Below are positions 19,945 to 32,800 of a DNA stretch of 64,000 nucleotides, piece after piece; the first letter of the stretch is position 1; the number at the start of each line of letters is the position of its first letter. Position numbers and translations under genes: made by a program. Origin of the DNA: UBA6059 sp965227155 (lineage in GTDB: Bacteria > Bacteroidota > Bacteroidia > Cytophagales > Cyclobacteriaceae); assembly GCA_965227155.1 (NCBI GenBank), contig OZ245731.1:2914001-2978000 (forward strand). The letters are read 5' to 3'. A model generated the notes under the pieces. That model was not told the origin of the DNA and made no database searches. It saw nothing but the letters and a program-made list of their open reading frames with translations.

Positions 19945-20783
19945 GTTTATCACGAGGCTGTCGGCTGTTTGGGATCAGTAGGCAAGCGGTATACCAATCA
20001 AGGCAGAGGGCCGAGCTTAGATCGGCAGAACTGTCCAAGATCAGGCCGCTTGTTCAAAGCATAAGGATGCAGATGCCCCGTTTGGGGACAAGGAAGCTTT
20101 ATTACCTACTAAAAGATGACTTTGAAAGAGAAGGCATAAAAGTAGGCAGAGATGCACTGTTCGACTATTTGAGGAAAGAACATATGCTGATAAAGCCGAA
20201 AAAGAATTATACGAAGACCACCCATAGCAAACACTGGCTCAAGAAGCACCCCAACCTACTCAAGGACAGGAATCCGATCAGGCCAGAAGAGGTTTTGGTG
20301 AGTGATATTACCTATGTAAAGAGCAGGGAAAGGACTCATTACCTGTCTCTGGTGACAGATGCGTTCAGCAGGAAGATCATGGGCTACCACTTAAGTGATG
20401 ACATGGCCGCAGAGCATGTAGTAAAAGCACTTAAAATGGCAGTTGGCAATAGAAAGGGTCATAAAAAGCTAATCCATCATTCAGATAGAGGACTGCAGTA
20501 CTGCTCAGCTGTATATCAGACAGAGCTTGCTAAAAACCAAATCATACCATCCATGACAGATGGGTATGACTGCTATCAAAATGCTTTAGCAGAAAGAATA
20601 AATGGGATACTCAAGTCTGAGTTCCTGATAGAAAAATGTAACAACAGGAAAGACTTAGAAAGACTAATTAAACAATCAGTGGATACTTACAATAATTTAA
20701 GACCACACTTAGCACTTAGATATCAAACACCTAACTTAGTACATAATAAAACCCATGAGGCTAGCCTCATGGGTTCTACTTAA
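19941..20783 (+). CDS. IS3-family transposase OrfB (DDE integrase core)
   Basis: The 280-aa product has an HTH_21-like N-terminal segment (around PRLGTRKLYYLL and GIKVGRDALFDYLRKEHML) and an rve integrase core. The DDE triad is visible: Asp in VLVSDITYVKS, Asp in LIHHSDRGLQYCS, and Glu in NALAERINGILKSEF. The start is GTG overlapping the OrfA stop. The last codons form a perfect 24-bp palindrome (20751-20774). No disabling change is seen, so the element is probably active. Confidence 0.92.
   Translation: MSLSRGCRLFGISRQAVYQSRQRAELRSAELSKIRPLVQSIRMQMPRLGTRKLYYLLKDDFEREGIKVGRDALFDYLRKEHMLIKPKKNYTKTTHSKHWLKKHPNLLKDRNPIRPEEVLVSDITYVKSRERTHYLSLVTDAFSRKIMGYHLSDDMAAEHVVKALKMAVGNRKGHKKLIHHSDRGLQYCSAVYQTELAKNQIIPSMTDGYDCYQNALAERINGILKSEFLIEKCNNRKDLERLIKQSVDTYNNLRPHLALRYQTPNLVHNKTHEASLMGST
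20751..20774 (+). terminator. Perfect palindrome in the 3' end of OrfB, possible terminator
   Basis: ACCCATGAGG-CTAG-CCTCATGGGT is a perfect inverted repeat encoding the last residues of OrfB. It could fold as a strong 10-bp stem. The following sequence is only mildly T-rich (TCTACTTAAATCATTT), so termination is plausible but not certain. It could also shield the element from, or limit, readthrough. Confidence 0.45.
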
Positions 20784-20797
20784 ATCATTTAAAAACC

Positions 20798-20821
20798 GTC
20801 AACCTATTTTAGGACGGGTCA
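20798..20821 (-). repeat. IS right terminal inverted repeat
   Basis: On the plus strand this reads GTCAACC...GGGTCA, ending in CA at 20820-20821. It is the imperfect inverse of 19505-19528. Confidence 0.85.
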
Positions 20822-20824
20822 TCT
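20822..20824 (+). repeat. Right copy of 3-bp target-site duplication (TCT)
   Basis: Matches 19502-19504. Removing 19505-20824 rejoins the host reading frame without any added or lost base. Confidence 0.75.
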
Positions 20825-23800
20825 TGTTTCTGATAACCTAGGTGATTCTTTGGTGGGAGACCTGATTGTAGATTCTTTGGTTCTTGATGGTGGGATATTT
20901 GATATCAATGATGATAAACTAACCATTTTATCAGATTTATCTACAAATAATACTTTTGGAGCTTCCTTAATGGTCCAAACAAATGGTAATGCATCTGATG
21001 GAGGATTAGAACTTCTCATTGATGCACTTGATACCTATGATTTCCCAGTGGGGACCAATAAGAATAGTGTAACGAGGTATACACCAGCCACGGTACAACT
21101 TAATACTTTCAATGACGATGGCTATATTTCTATTAGCCCTACAGATATTGAATTGGCTACATTGAACATTGGTGGTACAAATGCTTTATCTTTTTATTGG
21201 GCTGTTAAGGGACGTGATTTTAGTACAAATCCTGATATTACTGCTATTGATTTCACTTATGATAATAGTGACACGCATACAGGTCTTCAACTTGTTACAG
21301 CCGACAACTATGTGCCAGGTAAGGTAGAGTCATTTATTCCTTTTACAAGAACAGGACTGACCACAGTTATTAACGCTACTAACACGTTTAGTTACGATGG
21401 TGGAGGCTCACCTTTTACTTTCGCTAATGAAAATTATACTGCCGGTACCCCTAACAAATTTACTGGAACAGTTAGGGTGTTTTATTGTAGAGCTGATAAC
21501 GAGGGTGATAATTGGAATACTGCGAGCAACTGGTCTACTGTAGGTCCTGATAGCCCTACCAATAGCTTTTCAACTTATCCTCAAGCAGGTGATGTAGCTG
21601 TGATCAGCTACAGTGCTACACAAACTGGCGTAGCTAAAAGAAGAAGAATTAGAGTTAATGCAGGAACTGTGGCTACTGTGGCAGAGTTGATTCTCGAGCA
21701 AAATCCGGCTGCAGGCCTTGTGGAAAATGAGAATTCAAGGCTAGTTATACCTGACAATCCTGGAACAGGACTAACAGTTGCTGGTACAGTTTCCGGGGAT
21801 GGTGAAATTCAATATCGTATGCGAGGAAGCTATCAGCCAGTACTAAGTTTTGGAGATCTTGGCCCATTTGTTAAAAATGAAAACGCAAGCTGGATCATGA
21901 GGGCTGATGACGCAAATGATATTGTGGTACCAGAAATTACCGATACTTACCCTCGACTGAGTATAGTAGGCGATGGTGGTTCTCAGGATAATAGTATCAT
22001 TTTTGATCATGACATTACCTGCCGCAATATGAATATTCGTTTTGCAGGTACATTAAGAATGAATGATGGTCCGGAGGGCGATATTACAATACTTGATAGC
22101 CTGAGGCTTGGGACTATAGGTGGGGAATGGTCAGGCGATTTGATGTTTCAAAACAGTGGAACAGGAAGGACATTAACTGTAGGTGGTAATATTATTATAG
22201 ATTCAGACGATCCGCCAAATGCAGCAGCAGGACCTGCAGATTTCTTTGTTGAGACCGGAGGAAGTACTAATGTCATACATCAAGTAAACGTTGGTGGAAG
22301 CATAATAATAAGAGATGATGCATCTCGAGATGGGACTTTTGATTTATTCACGGATAATACTGGTGGTGCAAATGCCATATTAAGATTCTATGGTACGAGT
22401 TCTGGAATTCTAACAAACAACACATCAAACACACCTGACCTTTACAGAATTATTATGGATAAAGGATCAGATACTACAGCCACGTTCACAATTCAGGATT
22501 ATGTAGTGTTAAATGCATCAAATAATGCAGATCCCCAATCCATTGAATTGCTAGCTGGTAAACTAATTATTGATGATCCATTAATTGATGTTGAATTAGC
22601 AGATGGGGTGGAGTTTGTTATGCCTTCAGGTACAGGTCTTGAAGTAACCCAGGGAACAATTACCGCTCAAAATGACGCTTCTATTAACTTGGATGGCTTG
22701 CTGCGAGTAAATGGCGGTACAGTTACACTTAATGATTCAGATATTATTTATTCAAATACAGGTGAAGCCTTGATTGATGTAAGCGCCGGTTCACTTACAG
22801 TAGGTAATCAATTGCGACGACCTATTACCACTTCTTCGGGTATACTTAAGTACAGACAATCAGGTGGTACGGTACTGATCGGTGCTGATGGCCAATCGGA
22901 GAATGGTCGGGCTATGTTTGAGGTATTGAACCCCGGTAGTGAATTTACACTTAGTCCATCTGCCTCATTTACTATACAACGTGGCGTTACCGGCGATGAT
23001 AACCCTTCCTTAGAGCTGGATCCTGATACTTATGATATTACAGGCTCCACAATTGTATTAGGAAACAGTAGTACACCTTCCGTTACCAATTCCAATTTCT
23101 TTAATGTGAAAACGGCTATTCCACTGGAGAATCTCACCTTATTTGGAGATGCAGATTTCCCCATTGTAAGGGCTTTTTCATTACCGATCACTACTAATGG
23201 TACTTTTGAAATACAGGCTAATGCTGATTTTCAGGCCAATGGTTTCGACATTACCATCAACGGTGATATCGATAACGAGGGTACTTATACCAATGCTACG
23301 GCCCTCACAACATTTAGCAGTGGCACCTCGCAGGATTTGTCCGGTGCTGGGACTTATACCTTCTTTGACCTTACTAAGGACAACACGGGTACTTTAAATG
23401 TACAATCTGATATTACCATCAATAATGACTTGAGGGTGGAGCAGGGTACTATGGCTTTGGGAACCAGCATTGCAGAGTTGAAAGGTGATGCTTACATCGA
23501 AAGCATTGTCACCAATAGTACCGGTGGAGGTTACCTATCCTTCAACTCTGATTTCAACAATCAAAACCTGTATGGATTAGCCAATAACACCATAACCATG
23601 GGTAAAATACAGATCGACAATCCGCTGGGGGTTGATATTACCGATGGGTTTGGTTACAATTTTGATATAACTGAAGAGCTAGCACTACTAGAGGGCGTCT
23701 TTAATGTGGGTGGTAGTCTGGTTACTATAAAAGAAGGAGGAGTAATTACAGGAGATGCAGGAGGAACAGCGCAATCCGATTTTAGTATCAACAATATGGT

Positions 23801-26384
23801 GCAAACCAACAGTTCATTTGTTGATAATGGACTAAAAATCGAGTATTTCACGCTGGGAATGGACAGCACCCTTTTCTTCCCCGTAGGTGAACAGAAATAC
23901 ACTCCTGTGGCTTTTAACTTGCTGGAAGATTCTGAAGGCGGTAGCATCCGGGTGAGGCCGGCAAATGAGTACCACCCAACTATCGTCAATAATATCGAAC
24001 CGCCTGAAGATTTCGATGATTTTGTGCCTCCAGGTCCACTTCCTGCGGGCTCAGAGATTATTGACACGGAAAACGTATTGCAGTATTATTGGATTGTAGT
24101 AGCTGATGATATTGACGTTACAGGTATTGAAGGTTCTGCTGAATTCTTTTACAATCCTGAGGATATAAGTATCAATAATGATTTTGATGATGATGCTGTA
24201 GATGAAACCAGCTTTACTGTGGCAGACTACATTTCTGCGAGACTGTTGTCCAATGGTACTCAGTGGGATAAGTTCGCTCCTGTTGATTTTGATGAGGCCA
24301 GCAATAAATTTACTGTTCCATTGGGTGCAGGTATTGAAAATGCCGGTATTACAGGTGACTATACAGCAGGGGTTGGAAATAGTGGCAATAATACAAATGC
24401 TACTTCCACAAATATTGAAGGTGCTATACCCGATGAAATTGTGGAATATATCTCTCAGGGCGATGCTTCTTATGGTGACGACTCAAACTGGAGTCCAAAC
24501 CCAGGTACCGGCATTGGCCCCGTTGGTGGTAGAATCACTATTTCAGCCGGAGATGAAGTCACAGTAGATCTAAACGGCATAAGATTATATGAAACCATAA
24601 TTGAGGAGGGTGCAATTCTCATTCTCAATGGTGCAAATTTTGGTCATAGATTAGGTAATGTGCGCGGGCAGGGCACCATTCAGCTACAAAACTCAGGTGA
24701 CCTTCCTGCCGGAGAATATTCCGAATTCTTTGATTGTGATGGTGGCGCACTTGAATATGCCGGTTCGGGCAATTACAACGTATTGGGTTCTATTTCAGAG
24801 ATAAGAAAGGTGTCCTTCCTGGGTACAGATCAAAGGATTATGCCAAATAACATCCTGGAAGTTTGTGATACACTGCGAGTAAATGGTCCTACACTCCAGT
24901 TAAATACCGGGCAGACCATTACGATTGGAGATGTGGCAACACCAAATGACCTGTTTTGGGTAGAATCAGGTACCGTATCTCTGTCAAACAGCACCTTACT
25001 GGATGTCAATGGTTCTGTTGACTTTGAAGGTGGTTCATTCACCGGATCTTCAGGAACCACAATGCGTATCTATGAAAACCTGACCAGAACCGCAACTGCA
25101 GTGAACTGGAATAATACAGCGGTTACCTTCGATGGAGCCACTGCACAGGTAATTACTGGCGACCTTCAGGGAACGAGGGCTTTTGACAACATCACCATCA
25201 ACAACACAAGTTCAACCGGTATTACCATTATCGGGGATGTGGATGTGGATGGTCAATTGACTTTTACTAATGGTCATTTCTACACAAACTCTACTTCGGG
25301 CAATACCTTACGGTTAACAACAAGTGGTACTTACACAGGAGCAAGCAGTAGTAGCCATGTGAAAGGGCCGCTTACTAAGAATAATGTCCCGGTATCGTCA
25401 TCTTACACATTCCCGGTTGGGAAGTCTTCGAGATATGCGCCGATAACCGTAATTGATCCTACTACAGGAGGAGATAATTGGACAGCAGAGTATTTCACAA
25501 CCAACCTAAGAGGCACAGGTTCTTTTGACCCTACAGATCCAGGCTCAGGATATGGGGCGCTCACGGAGATTTCAAATGACATGTGGAGGGTAGAAAGTGC
25601 AGGAGCCAACAGCGCAAAAATCAGGCTTACATACGGCTCATGGCATGCAACCTCTGATCAAAATGATTTGAGGGTTGCATGGTGGGATACAGGGCAAACT
25701 CGCTGGGAAAACCAGGGTGGTAATCCAATTACTGGCAACCTAACTACAGGTACTATTGATTCGGAAAACCCGATTGCTTTCTCAAGTCAGGATTTCACTC
25801 TAGGCGCTACTTCTGATGATGCACTGCCTGTAGAAATGCTCTATATCCTGGCGCAGGAAGATGACGGAAGAGTGTTCGTAGAGTGGGCCACAGCATCTGA
25901 AGAAAACAATGATTATTTTGAAGTGCAGCGCTCTATCGACGGCAGAGACTGGGAGGTAATTGGTAATGTAGAAGGAGCCGGCACTACCACAATTAAGCAG
26001 ACGTATAGTTTCCTTGATAGAAACCCTTATGTAGGACTATCCTATTATCGATTAAGGCAGATAGATTTTGACGGTAAGTTTGCATTTACTAATGTGGCAC
26101 TTGCCAATGTGAAGCTGGAGCCATTATCAGCCAACATTTACCCAAACCCGGTAATAGACTGGTTTAATTTCGATATCAAGGGAGTTTCGGCGTTTGAAAC
26201 AGTAAACTATAAAATAATTAATCTCCAGGGAGGTATTATAGATAGTGGCAGTATTCAGGCCTCTGAGTCTGGTAGAATTGAAGGCCAAATGAGTTTTAGC
26301 TATGGACAGCCGGCTGGTGTATACCTGTTTTTACTGGAAACAAAAAATCGAATGTTAAAGCATACTATTATCAAGAAGCAATAG
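20825..26384 (+). pseudogene. Giant LamG/beta-helix T9SS protein, 3' part separated by IS insertion
   Basis: This is the direct continuation of the gene broken at 19504: the joined frame is 10104 bp, coding for 3367 aa. It lacks a start with a signal peptide; the first possible starts are TTG or GTG near 20850. The content is long beta-helix-like sequence with further NW..P..GD.V.I segments (NWNTASNWSTVGPD near 21510, DDSNWSPNPGTGIG near 24480). Then come an fn3-like segment (LPVEMLYILAQEDDGRVFVE near 25830) and a T9SS type A sorting domain (IYPNPVIDWFNFDIKG to the C-terminal IIKKQ). Without the N-terminal part it cannot enter the Sec pathway, so no exported product is expected unless the IS excises. 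Confidence 0.9.
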
Positions 26385-26857
26385 CTATTTGTAGTATGAC
26401 CAAAAAGAAGGTGTCTTAAAGGTATAAAAACCCTTGCCTCATGTCACATTGAGGCTTAATATTTTGGTTTCAAAACACACAAAACTGGGTGACATGTTTG
26501 ATGCCTATTTATCTCCCTTTGGAGGGAGTAATAAGGGAGGATTATAACAAAAATCAAAATGTCATAAGCAGCTCGTCGATTAGTATTCATACAGCCTTTA
26601 AGAAAGGTTTCGACAGACTCAACCTGACATGAATGATGTTTTGAGACACCTTCTTTTTTCTTTTGCTGCCATTAATTTATCCTTTTAAACATATTTTTAA
26701 TCGAAAATACCAGCCTCTCTAGCTTTCAAATAAAAATAATGATAGTATAAAACAAAGGGATGCAATAATTTTATATGTTGGTTCTGATATTTAGCTGCAC
26801 ATAAAAGGATAATAAAAGCTAGGGAATCAGGATTTTAATATCACTTACCTGATAATT
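26385..26857. other. Intergenic region between the two LamG giants
   Basis: These 473 bp contain no gene. The first half holds a 257-bp inverted-repeat element (26402-26658). A short hairpin CTCCC-TTTGGA-GGGAG lies at 26513-26528. The last 200 bp are AT-rich and should carry the promoter of the 4887-aa gene, but no full promoter match was found. Confidence 0.6.
26402..26658. repeat. MITE-like inverted-repeat element
   Basis: AAAAAGAAGGTGTCT at 26402-26416 is perfectly inverted at 26644-26658 (15 of 15). The pairing continues imperfectly inward: CATGTCACATTGAG near 26440 matches the inverse of CTCAACCTGACATG near 26618 at 12 of 14 positions. The core contains GGTTTCGACAG...CTCAACCTGACA, a sequence style I recall from dispersed intergenic repeats in Bacteroidota. 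It encodes no protein, so it would need a transposase in trans if mobile. Confidence 0.6.
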
Positions 26858-29800
26858 ATGCTTGTCGATTTATTGAATACCCCTAAGCACAGATTTCAAA
26901 TAAAGTGCTTTCTATTAATTAGCCTTTTTCTGTCTGTTAATATTGCATCAATTGCGCAAACAGGGCCGGGTGGCGTAGGAAACAGTTCTACCAATAGACT
27001 CTGGTTGAAAGCAGACGATCTTACTGCAGGTACTGTCGCATCGTGGCTAGACCAAAGTGGTAACAGCCACAATTTTTCAAGAGGTAATTCATCAGAGCGT
27101 CCTGTATTGGTTACCAACATCATCAATGGCAAGCCTGTTGTCCGCTTCGATGGTAACAACGATGATCTCGTTGGTCCGGCTTCAAATACATTGCTTGGAG
27201 GGGCTACACAAAACATCACTGCATACGTGGTATTCAGATCGGCTTCTACTAATGAAGAGCGTCTCTTCCAGGTTGGAATAGATGGGAATGCAAATAGAAC
27301 GCTGTTTGGTATCACGCTCAACAATACCACTAACGGTTCGGTAGGTGTAACAACCCGAACTGCCCCTGGATCTTCGGACCTTCAATTGGGTCATGATGCA
27401 GACTACAATAATGGTGTTGCCTATTTCATTGAAGGCAGAGTGAATAATGCAAATCGGTTTGTAAGTATCAATGGTACACAGCAAGCCACAGATGCCAGTG
27501 ATATGGCCAATACCAGCAGCAACACCTCCACCTCATTTATCGGAAGCAGAAATGGTAATGATCACTTTGAGGGAGATATTGCTGAGATTATTCTTTACAA
27601 TACCTCATTAAATGTTGCACAGCGTGCTATTGTATCAAACTATTTGAGTACAAAATATTCTATTGCAATCACCAATGATTATTACAATAACGACGGACTA
27701 GGCAATGACCTTGCCGGTATTGGCCAGTTATCAGGAACTTCCCACACTGCGGCAAAGAGTGCCGGGATCTTAACGATAAGTAATCCATCTGCACTGGATA
27801 ATGGAGATTTTCTATTTTTTGGACATGGTAATGGCAGCATCTCTTCCTGGAGCACCAACGAATTACCCGCTTCGTTTACCGATATGCAGCGTGTATCGCG
27901 TGAATGGTACGTGCAGGAAACCGGTGATGTAGGCACAGTTGATGTAACTATCGATGCTGATATTCTACCTTCGCTCAATTCAGGTTATACCAATTATTAT
28001 TTGCTGGTGGATGATGATGGCGATTTCACCAATGGTGTGTCAGCTCATTTGTTACAAGATATTGGAGGTAATGAGTTTCAGGTAACCGGGCTTGACCTAA
28101 TTAATGGCAACTTTGTCACTATAGCAGCAGTAGCTCCCAGGGTTGCCTTTGTATCGACTACCTCATCTGCTTTTGAGGATGCAGGGACGGCTAATATTTC
28201 AGTTGCACTCAATTATGCTATTGATCAGGCAGTTACTGTAGTATTTACTGCCGATGGAGCAAGTACCGCCACCGGAGGTGGAAATGACTACTCCTCATCA
28301 TCAAGCCCTATTACGATTCCTTCAGGCTCAGCCAGTGCTGATATTGTAGTAACGCTGGTTGACAATGGTGATGATACCGGAGAGGAAACGCTTATTCTAA
28401 ACCTATCAGCACCTTCCAATGCGGCGTTAGGTCTTCCAACCCAGCATACACTCACTATCAACGATATAGACAATATAGATAATAGAACGATAGGATTTAC
28501 AACCACTTCGGCATCCAATGCTGAAAGTATCACCAGTCCTACCATTAGCATATCAAGTTCCAGATCTGATGCCAGCCCGATTAGTGTAGACTATGCCATC
28601 ACTGGTGGTACAGCTACTGCCAATACAGATTTCATACTTGGTAATGGCACTGCCACCATTACTAGTGGTACATCTACCTCGATTGCACCGCAGATTATAA
28701 ATGATCAGCTGTTTGAAGCTTCAGAAACCATCACAATTACCTTAAGCAACCCGGTCAATGCCAATCTTGATCCTGCTGCCAAAACTTTTACCTACACCAT
28801 TACGGATGATGATACCCAACCCAATGTAAGTTTTTCAGTTGCGAGCTTTTCTTTCAACGAGAGTCTGGGTACGGGCTATGTTTTGGTCAATCTAAGTACT
28901 ATTTCTGGTCAGGGTGAAACGGTTCCTTTCATTGTCACCAATGGTTCTGCTAACCAGGGAAATGATTTTTCAATTCCTGCTTCCAGTATTATTGTTCCAA
29001 AGGGCAGCAAATCAGCAAGAATACCGGTTATTATTTCAAATGATGATTTGGTAGAAGGAAGTGAAGATTTTACCATAACCCTTACCGGAAGCAACACTCA
29101 GGCACCGACAATAGCTACCATAAATATTGGTGATGATGACAATGATGATATTGGTTTTACTGGTCCTGCAGGTATTGGCAATTCTTTAACAAATCGCTTA
29201 TGGTTACGGGCAGATGATCTTTCTGCGGGAACCGTAGCAACATGGGCTGATCAAAGTGGAAATGGATTTAACTATTCAAGATCCAATACTTCTGAAAGAC
29301 CGTCATTAGCATCGTCGGTGCTCAATGGAAAGCCTGTGGTACGCTTTGATGGGAATAATGATGACCTGACATCCTCTAATAGCAATACAGCTCTTGGAGG
29401 CGGTGTACAGGATATTACAATCTTTACGGTGTTCCGTTCTACTTCTACGCAAAACAGCAGAATGGTACATTTTTCAGCCGATGGGAATGCCAATCGCACA
29501 TTGATCGGTACAAGCATTAACCATACAACTAACGGTTCTGCGGGGTTTGTGACCCGAACCAGTGCAGGAAGCGCTGATCTTGATATTGCCCAGGATGCTG
29601 ATTGGAACGATGGTAACGGCCACATTTTAGTAAGTAAGGTGGATGATGCCAATAGATATGTTTACATCGATGGTACTCTGCGGGCCAGTGATACACAGGA
29701 TATGCTATTTACCTCGACCAATGATGGTACTTCGTTTTTAGGAAGCAGAAATGGCAATGATCACTTTAATGGGGATTTGGCAGAAGTGATTGTCTACAGA

Positions 29801-32800
29801 CGTGCATTGAATGAAGCGCAAAGAAGAATTGTAGAAAATCATTTATCGACCCGGTGGGGAATCGGGATCACCCATGATTATTTTGTGCATGACGGCAGCC
29901 ACGCCTTCGGAATAGCAGGCATTGGGCAGGCCAATGGTGAAAAGCATACAGCAGCACAATCCGACGGAATATTGACAATAAAAGGTGCAGGGGCCCTGGC
30001 AGATGGTGATTTCCTCATGATTGGGCACGATAATGATGATATTACTGCCTGGTCCTCAACAGAGGTGCCCGATGCATCTACGCAACGACTGGCACGAGAA
30101 TGGCGAGCCGATGTTACCAATTCCCCGGGCCTGATTTCTATTTCTTTGGATACCGCTGGTTTCCCCACACCACCGGCTGGATATGGCTATTGTCTGCTTA
30201 TAGATACCGATGGAAATTTTGAAGAAGGTAGTGAAAAGTTCAAGTTAAATGACGATGGTACCGGAGAGCTGGAAGTTAGTGGTGTTGATATACCCGATGG
30301 AGCTTTTATAGCTATCGCAATTGTAGAGCCTACAGTGCAATTTGCTTTGACCGAAAGTGAGGAATTTGAAAGCAGTGGCCCGCATTTGATCGTAGTTGAG
30401 CTAAGCACAGAACTAAGTGCTGATGCTACAGTTAATTACAGTATAACTGGTGGCACTGCTATCTCAGGAACAGATTTTATCTTATCAGATGGCACTTTGG
30501 AGTTTTTTGCCGGCGAAACAAGTTCTTCTATTGTAATTGAACTGAATGATGATACCAATGACCTGGATGCTGTTACTGTCGAGTTGACATTATCAAATCC
30601 ATCATCTAATATAAGCCTGGGTACTAATACGGTTCACCTTTTCACAATCAATGATGATGATAATACAAGAAAATTAAGTTTTACAACGCCAATCTCAATA
30701 ACAGAAGTTGAGAATGCAGGTGCCCCGCAGATTGATATCCCGATTCAATATGCACCTGCTGATGGAAGTACTGTTTCCGTTGACTATTTTATTTCGGGAG
30801 GCACAGCCACTGCGGGCGTTGATTACACATTTTCTGAAGGCACCGCTACCATCAATGGCCCTGCCTCTTCCGTAACCATTCCACTTACGCTGATTGACGA
30901 TGGGCTGGCAGAAGGTGATGAAACAATAGAAATCACTCTTACAAATCCAACTAATGCCAATCTCGAAACGAGCAATACTACCTATACCATCACCATTGAT
31001 GATGATGAACCTACGCCTACTGTAGACTTTTCTGATGCTGAAAGTAGTGAAGTGGAGAGCATAGGAACCGCTGCAATTCGGGTTGAGCTTTCTTCAATTA
31101 TGGGACAGGATGTAACTGTAGATTACATTCTTGACGGGGGAGGAACTGCCACACAGAATAGCGACTTTACTTTTACTAATGGTACACTTACCATACTTGC
31201 TGGTGAATTGTATGGGTTCATCAACATTGGCATTATCGATGATGGCGATATTGAGAATAGCGAAACCATAAACCTTGAGCTTACTTCAAGTACAGTAGCC
31301 GATCTACCCAGTCCTAACCCCACACATATTTTCACCATTGGCGATAATGATGATGCGGTTCTTGGGTTCTCCGGACCGGGTGGTGTAGGAAATTCAGCCT
31401 CAAATGTATTGTGGCTGCGCACGGATGAGCTTACGGGTAGTTCTATTTCATTATGGGAAGATATCAGCGGCAATGGTAATGATTACAGTAGATCAAATTC
31501 CTCAGAAAGGCCGCAGCTTGTCAGTGGTATCCTAAATGGAAGACCGGTAGTCCGATTTGATGGTAATAACGACGATTTGGCAGGTGGCAATACAAATACT
31601 GTTCTGTCTGGGGCTATTCAGGATGCCACGATTTTTGCGATTTTCAGATCAACCACCACCTCCGAGGGTAGACTCGTCCATTTTACCGCAGATGGTAATG
31701 CTAACAGAACATTAGTTGGCCCAACCATCAATGGGATATCAAATGGGTCCATAGGATTCACCACAAGGACAAGTGCTAGCGGATCTGATCTTGAGATAGG
31801 ACAAGATAGTGACTGGAATGACGGTGTAGGCCATATCCTTGTATCTCAGGTAGATAATGCAGATCGCTTTGTATATGTGGATGGTGCTCTGGAAGCCAGT
31901 GATGCTCAGGATATGCTTTATACCTCTACCAATGATGGTACCTCATTTATAGGAAGCAGAAATGGCAATGATCATTATGAAGGTGACCTTGGAGAAATTA
32001 TTGTGTACCGGGAGTCACTGAATGAAGCACAAAGACGAATCGTTGAGAACTATCTTTCTTCGAGATGGGGCGCGGTTATTTCCAATGATTATTATGTCCA
32101 TGATGCCAATTACAATTTTGATTTGGCAGGTATAGGTCAGGTAAATGGCGAAAATCATACCTCAGCACAGAGTGCAGGCTTCCTTAAAATTAGTGGTGCC
32201 AGTGAATTGGAAGATGGAGATTTTCTCTTGTTTGGTCATGATAATGAAGATAAAAATTCCTGGACCACATCTGAGGCTCCATTTGCTGGAAACGGGATTC
32301 AGAGAATTGCCCGTGAATGGGTTTTTGATGAAACTAATGAAGTTGGTAATGTCACAATAAGTGTCAACATAGATTCCTTACCTGCGCTGCCATCAGGATT
32401 TGATAACTATGCCATATTGGTGGACGGTGACGGCAACTTTGAATCAGGTGCTACAACATATATGCTTTCAGAAGTGTCTGCTTCAGAATATCAGGTAGCC
32501 AATGTGAATATTGCTAATGCCAGCTATTTAACTATTGGAGTTACTCGATCGCAGGTGCTTTTTGCTGAGACCACAAGCAATGTATTTGAAACCGAATCTC
32601 CCGGCTTGATTAATGTGGTACTATCCAATGTTGCCACTGAGGACATTACTGTTGATTATGCTATCACAGGAGGTACTGCTGTACAATCTACGGATTTCAT
32701 TCTGGCAGATGGTACCTTGACCATTCCCGCAGGCAGTGTCTTGGCTCAACTAAGTGTGACTGTTATCAACAACGGTATTGCAGAAGGATCTCGAGATGTA

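Larger units (their letters stand above)
19505..20821 (+). mobile_element. IS3-family insertion sequence, 1317 bp, apparently intact
   Basis: The element starts TG and ends CA, as IS3-family elements do. Its 24-bp terminal inverted repeats (19505-19528 and 20798-20821) match at 19 of 24 positions and share the inner block GTTGAC. It is flanked by a TCT duplication and contains the two overlapping genes typical of the family, a helix-turn-helix OrfA and a DDE OrfB, both free of internal stops. It sits in the same orientation as the gene it interrupts. IS plus one duplication is 1320 bp, a multiple of three. Only one copy is in the window. Confidence 0.93.

Noticed and set aside
26513..26528. 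Hairpin CTCCC-TTTGGA-GGGAG as a terminator of the LamG giant gene
   Set aside because: No T-tract follows and the stem is only 5 bp; it lies inside the larger inverted-repeat element.
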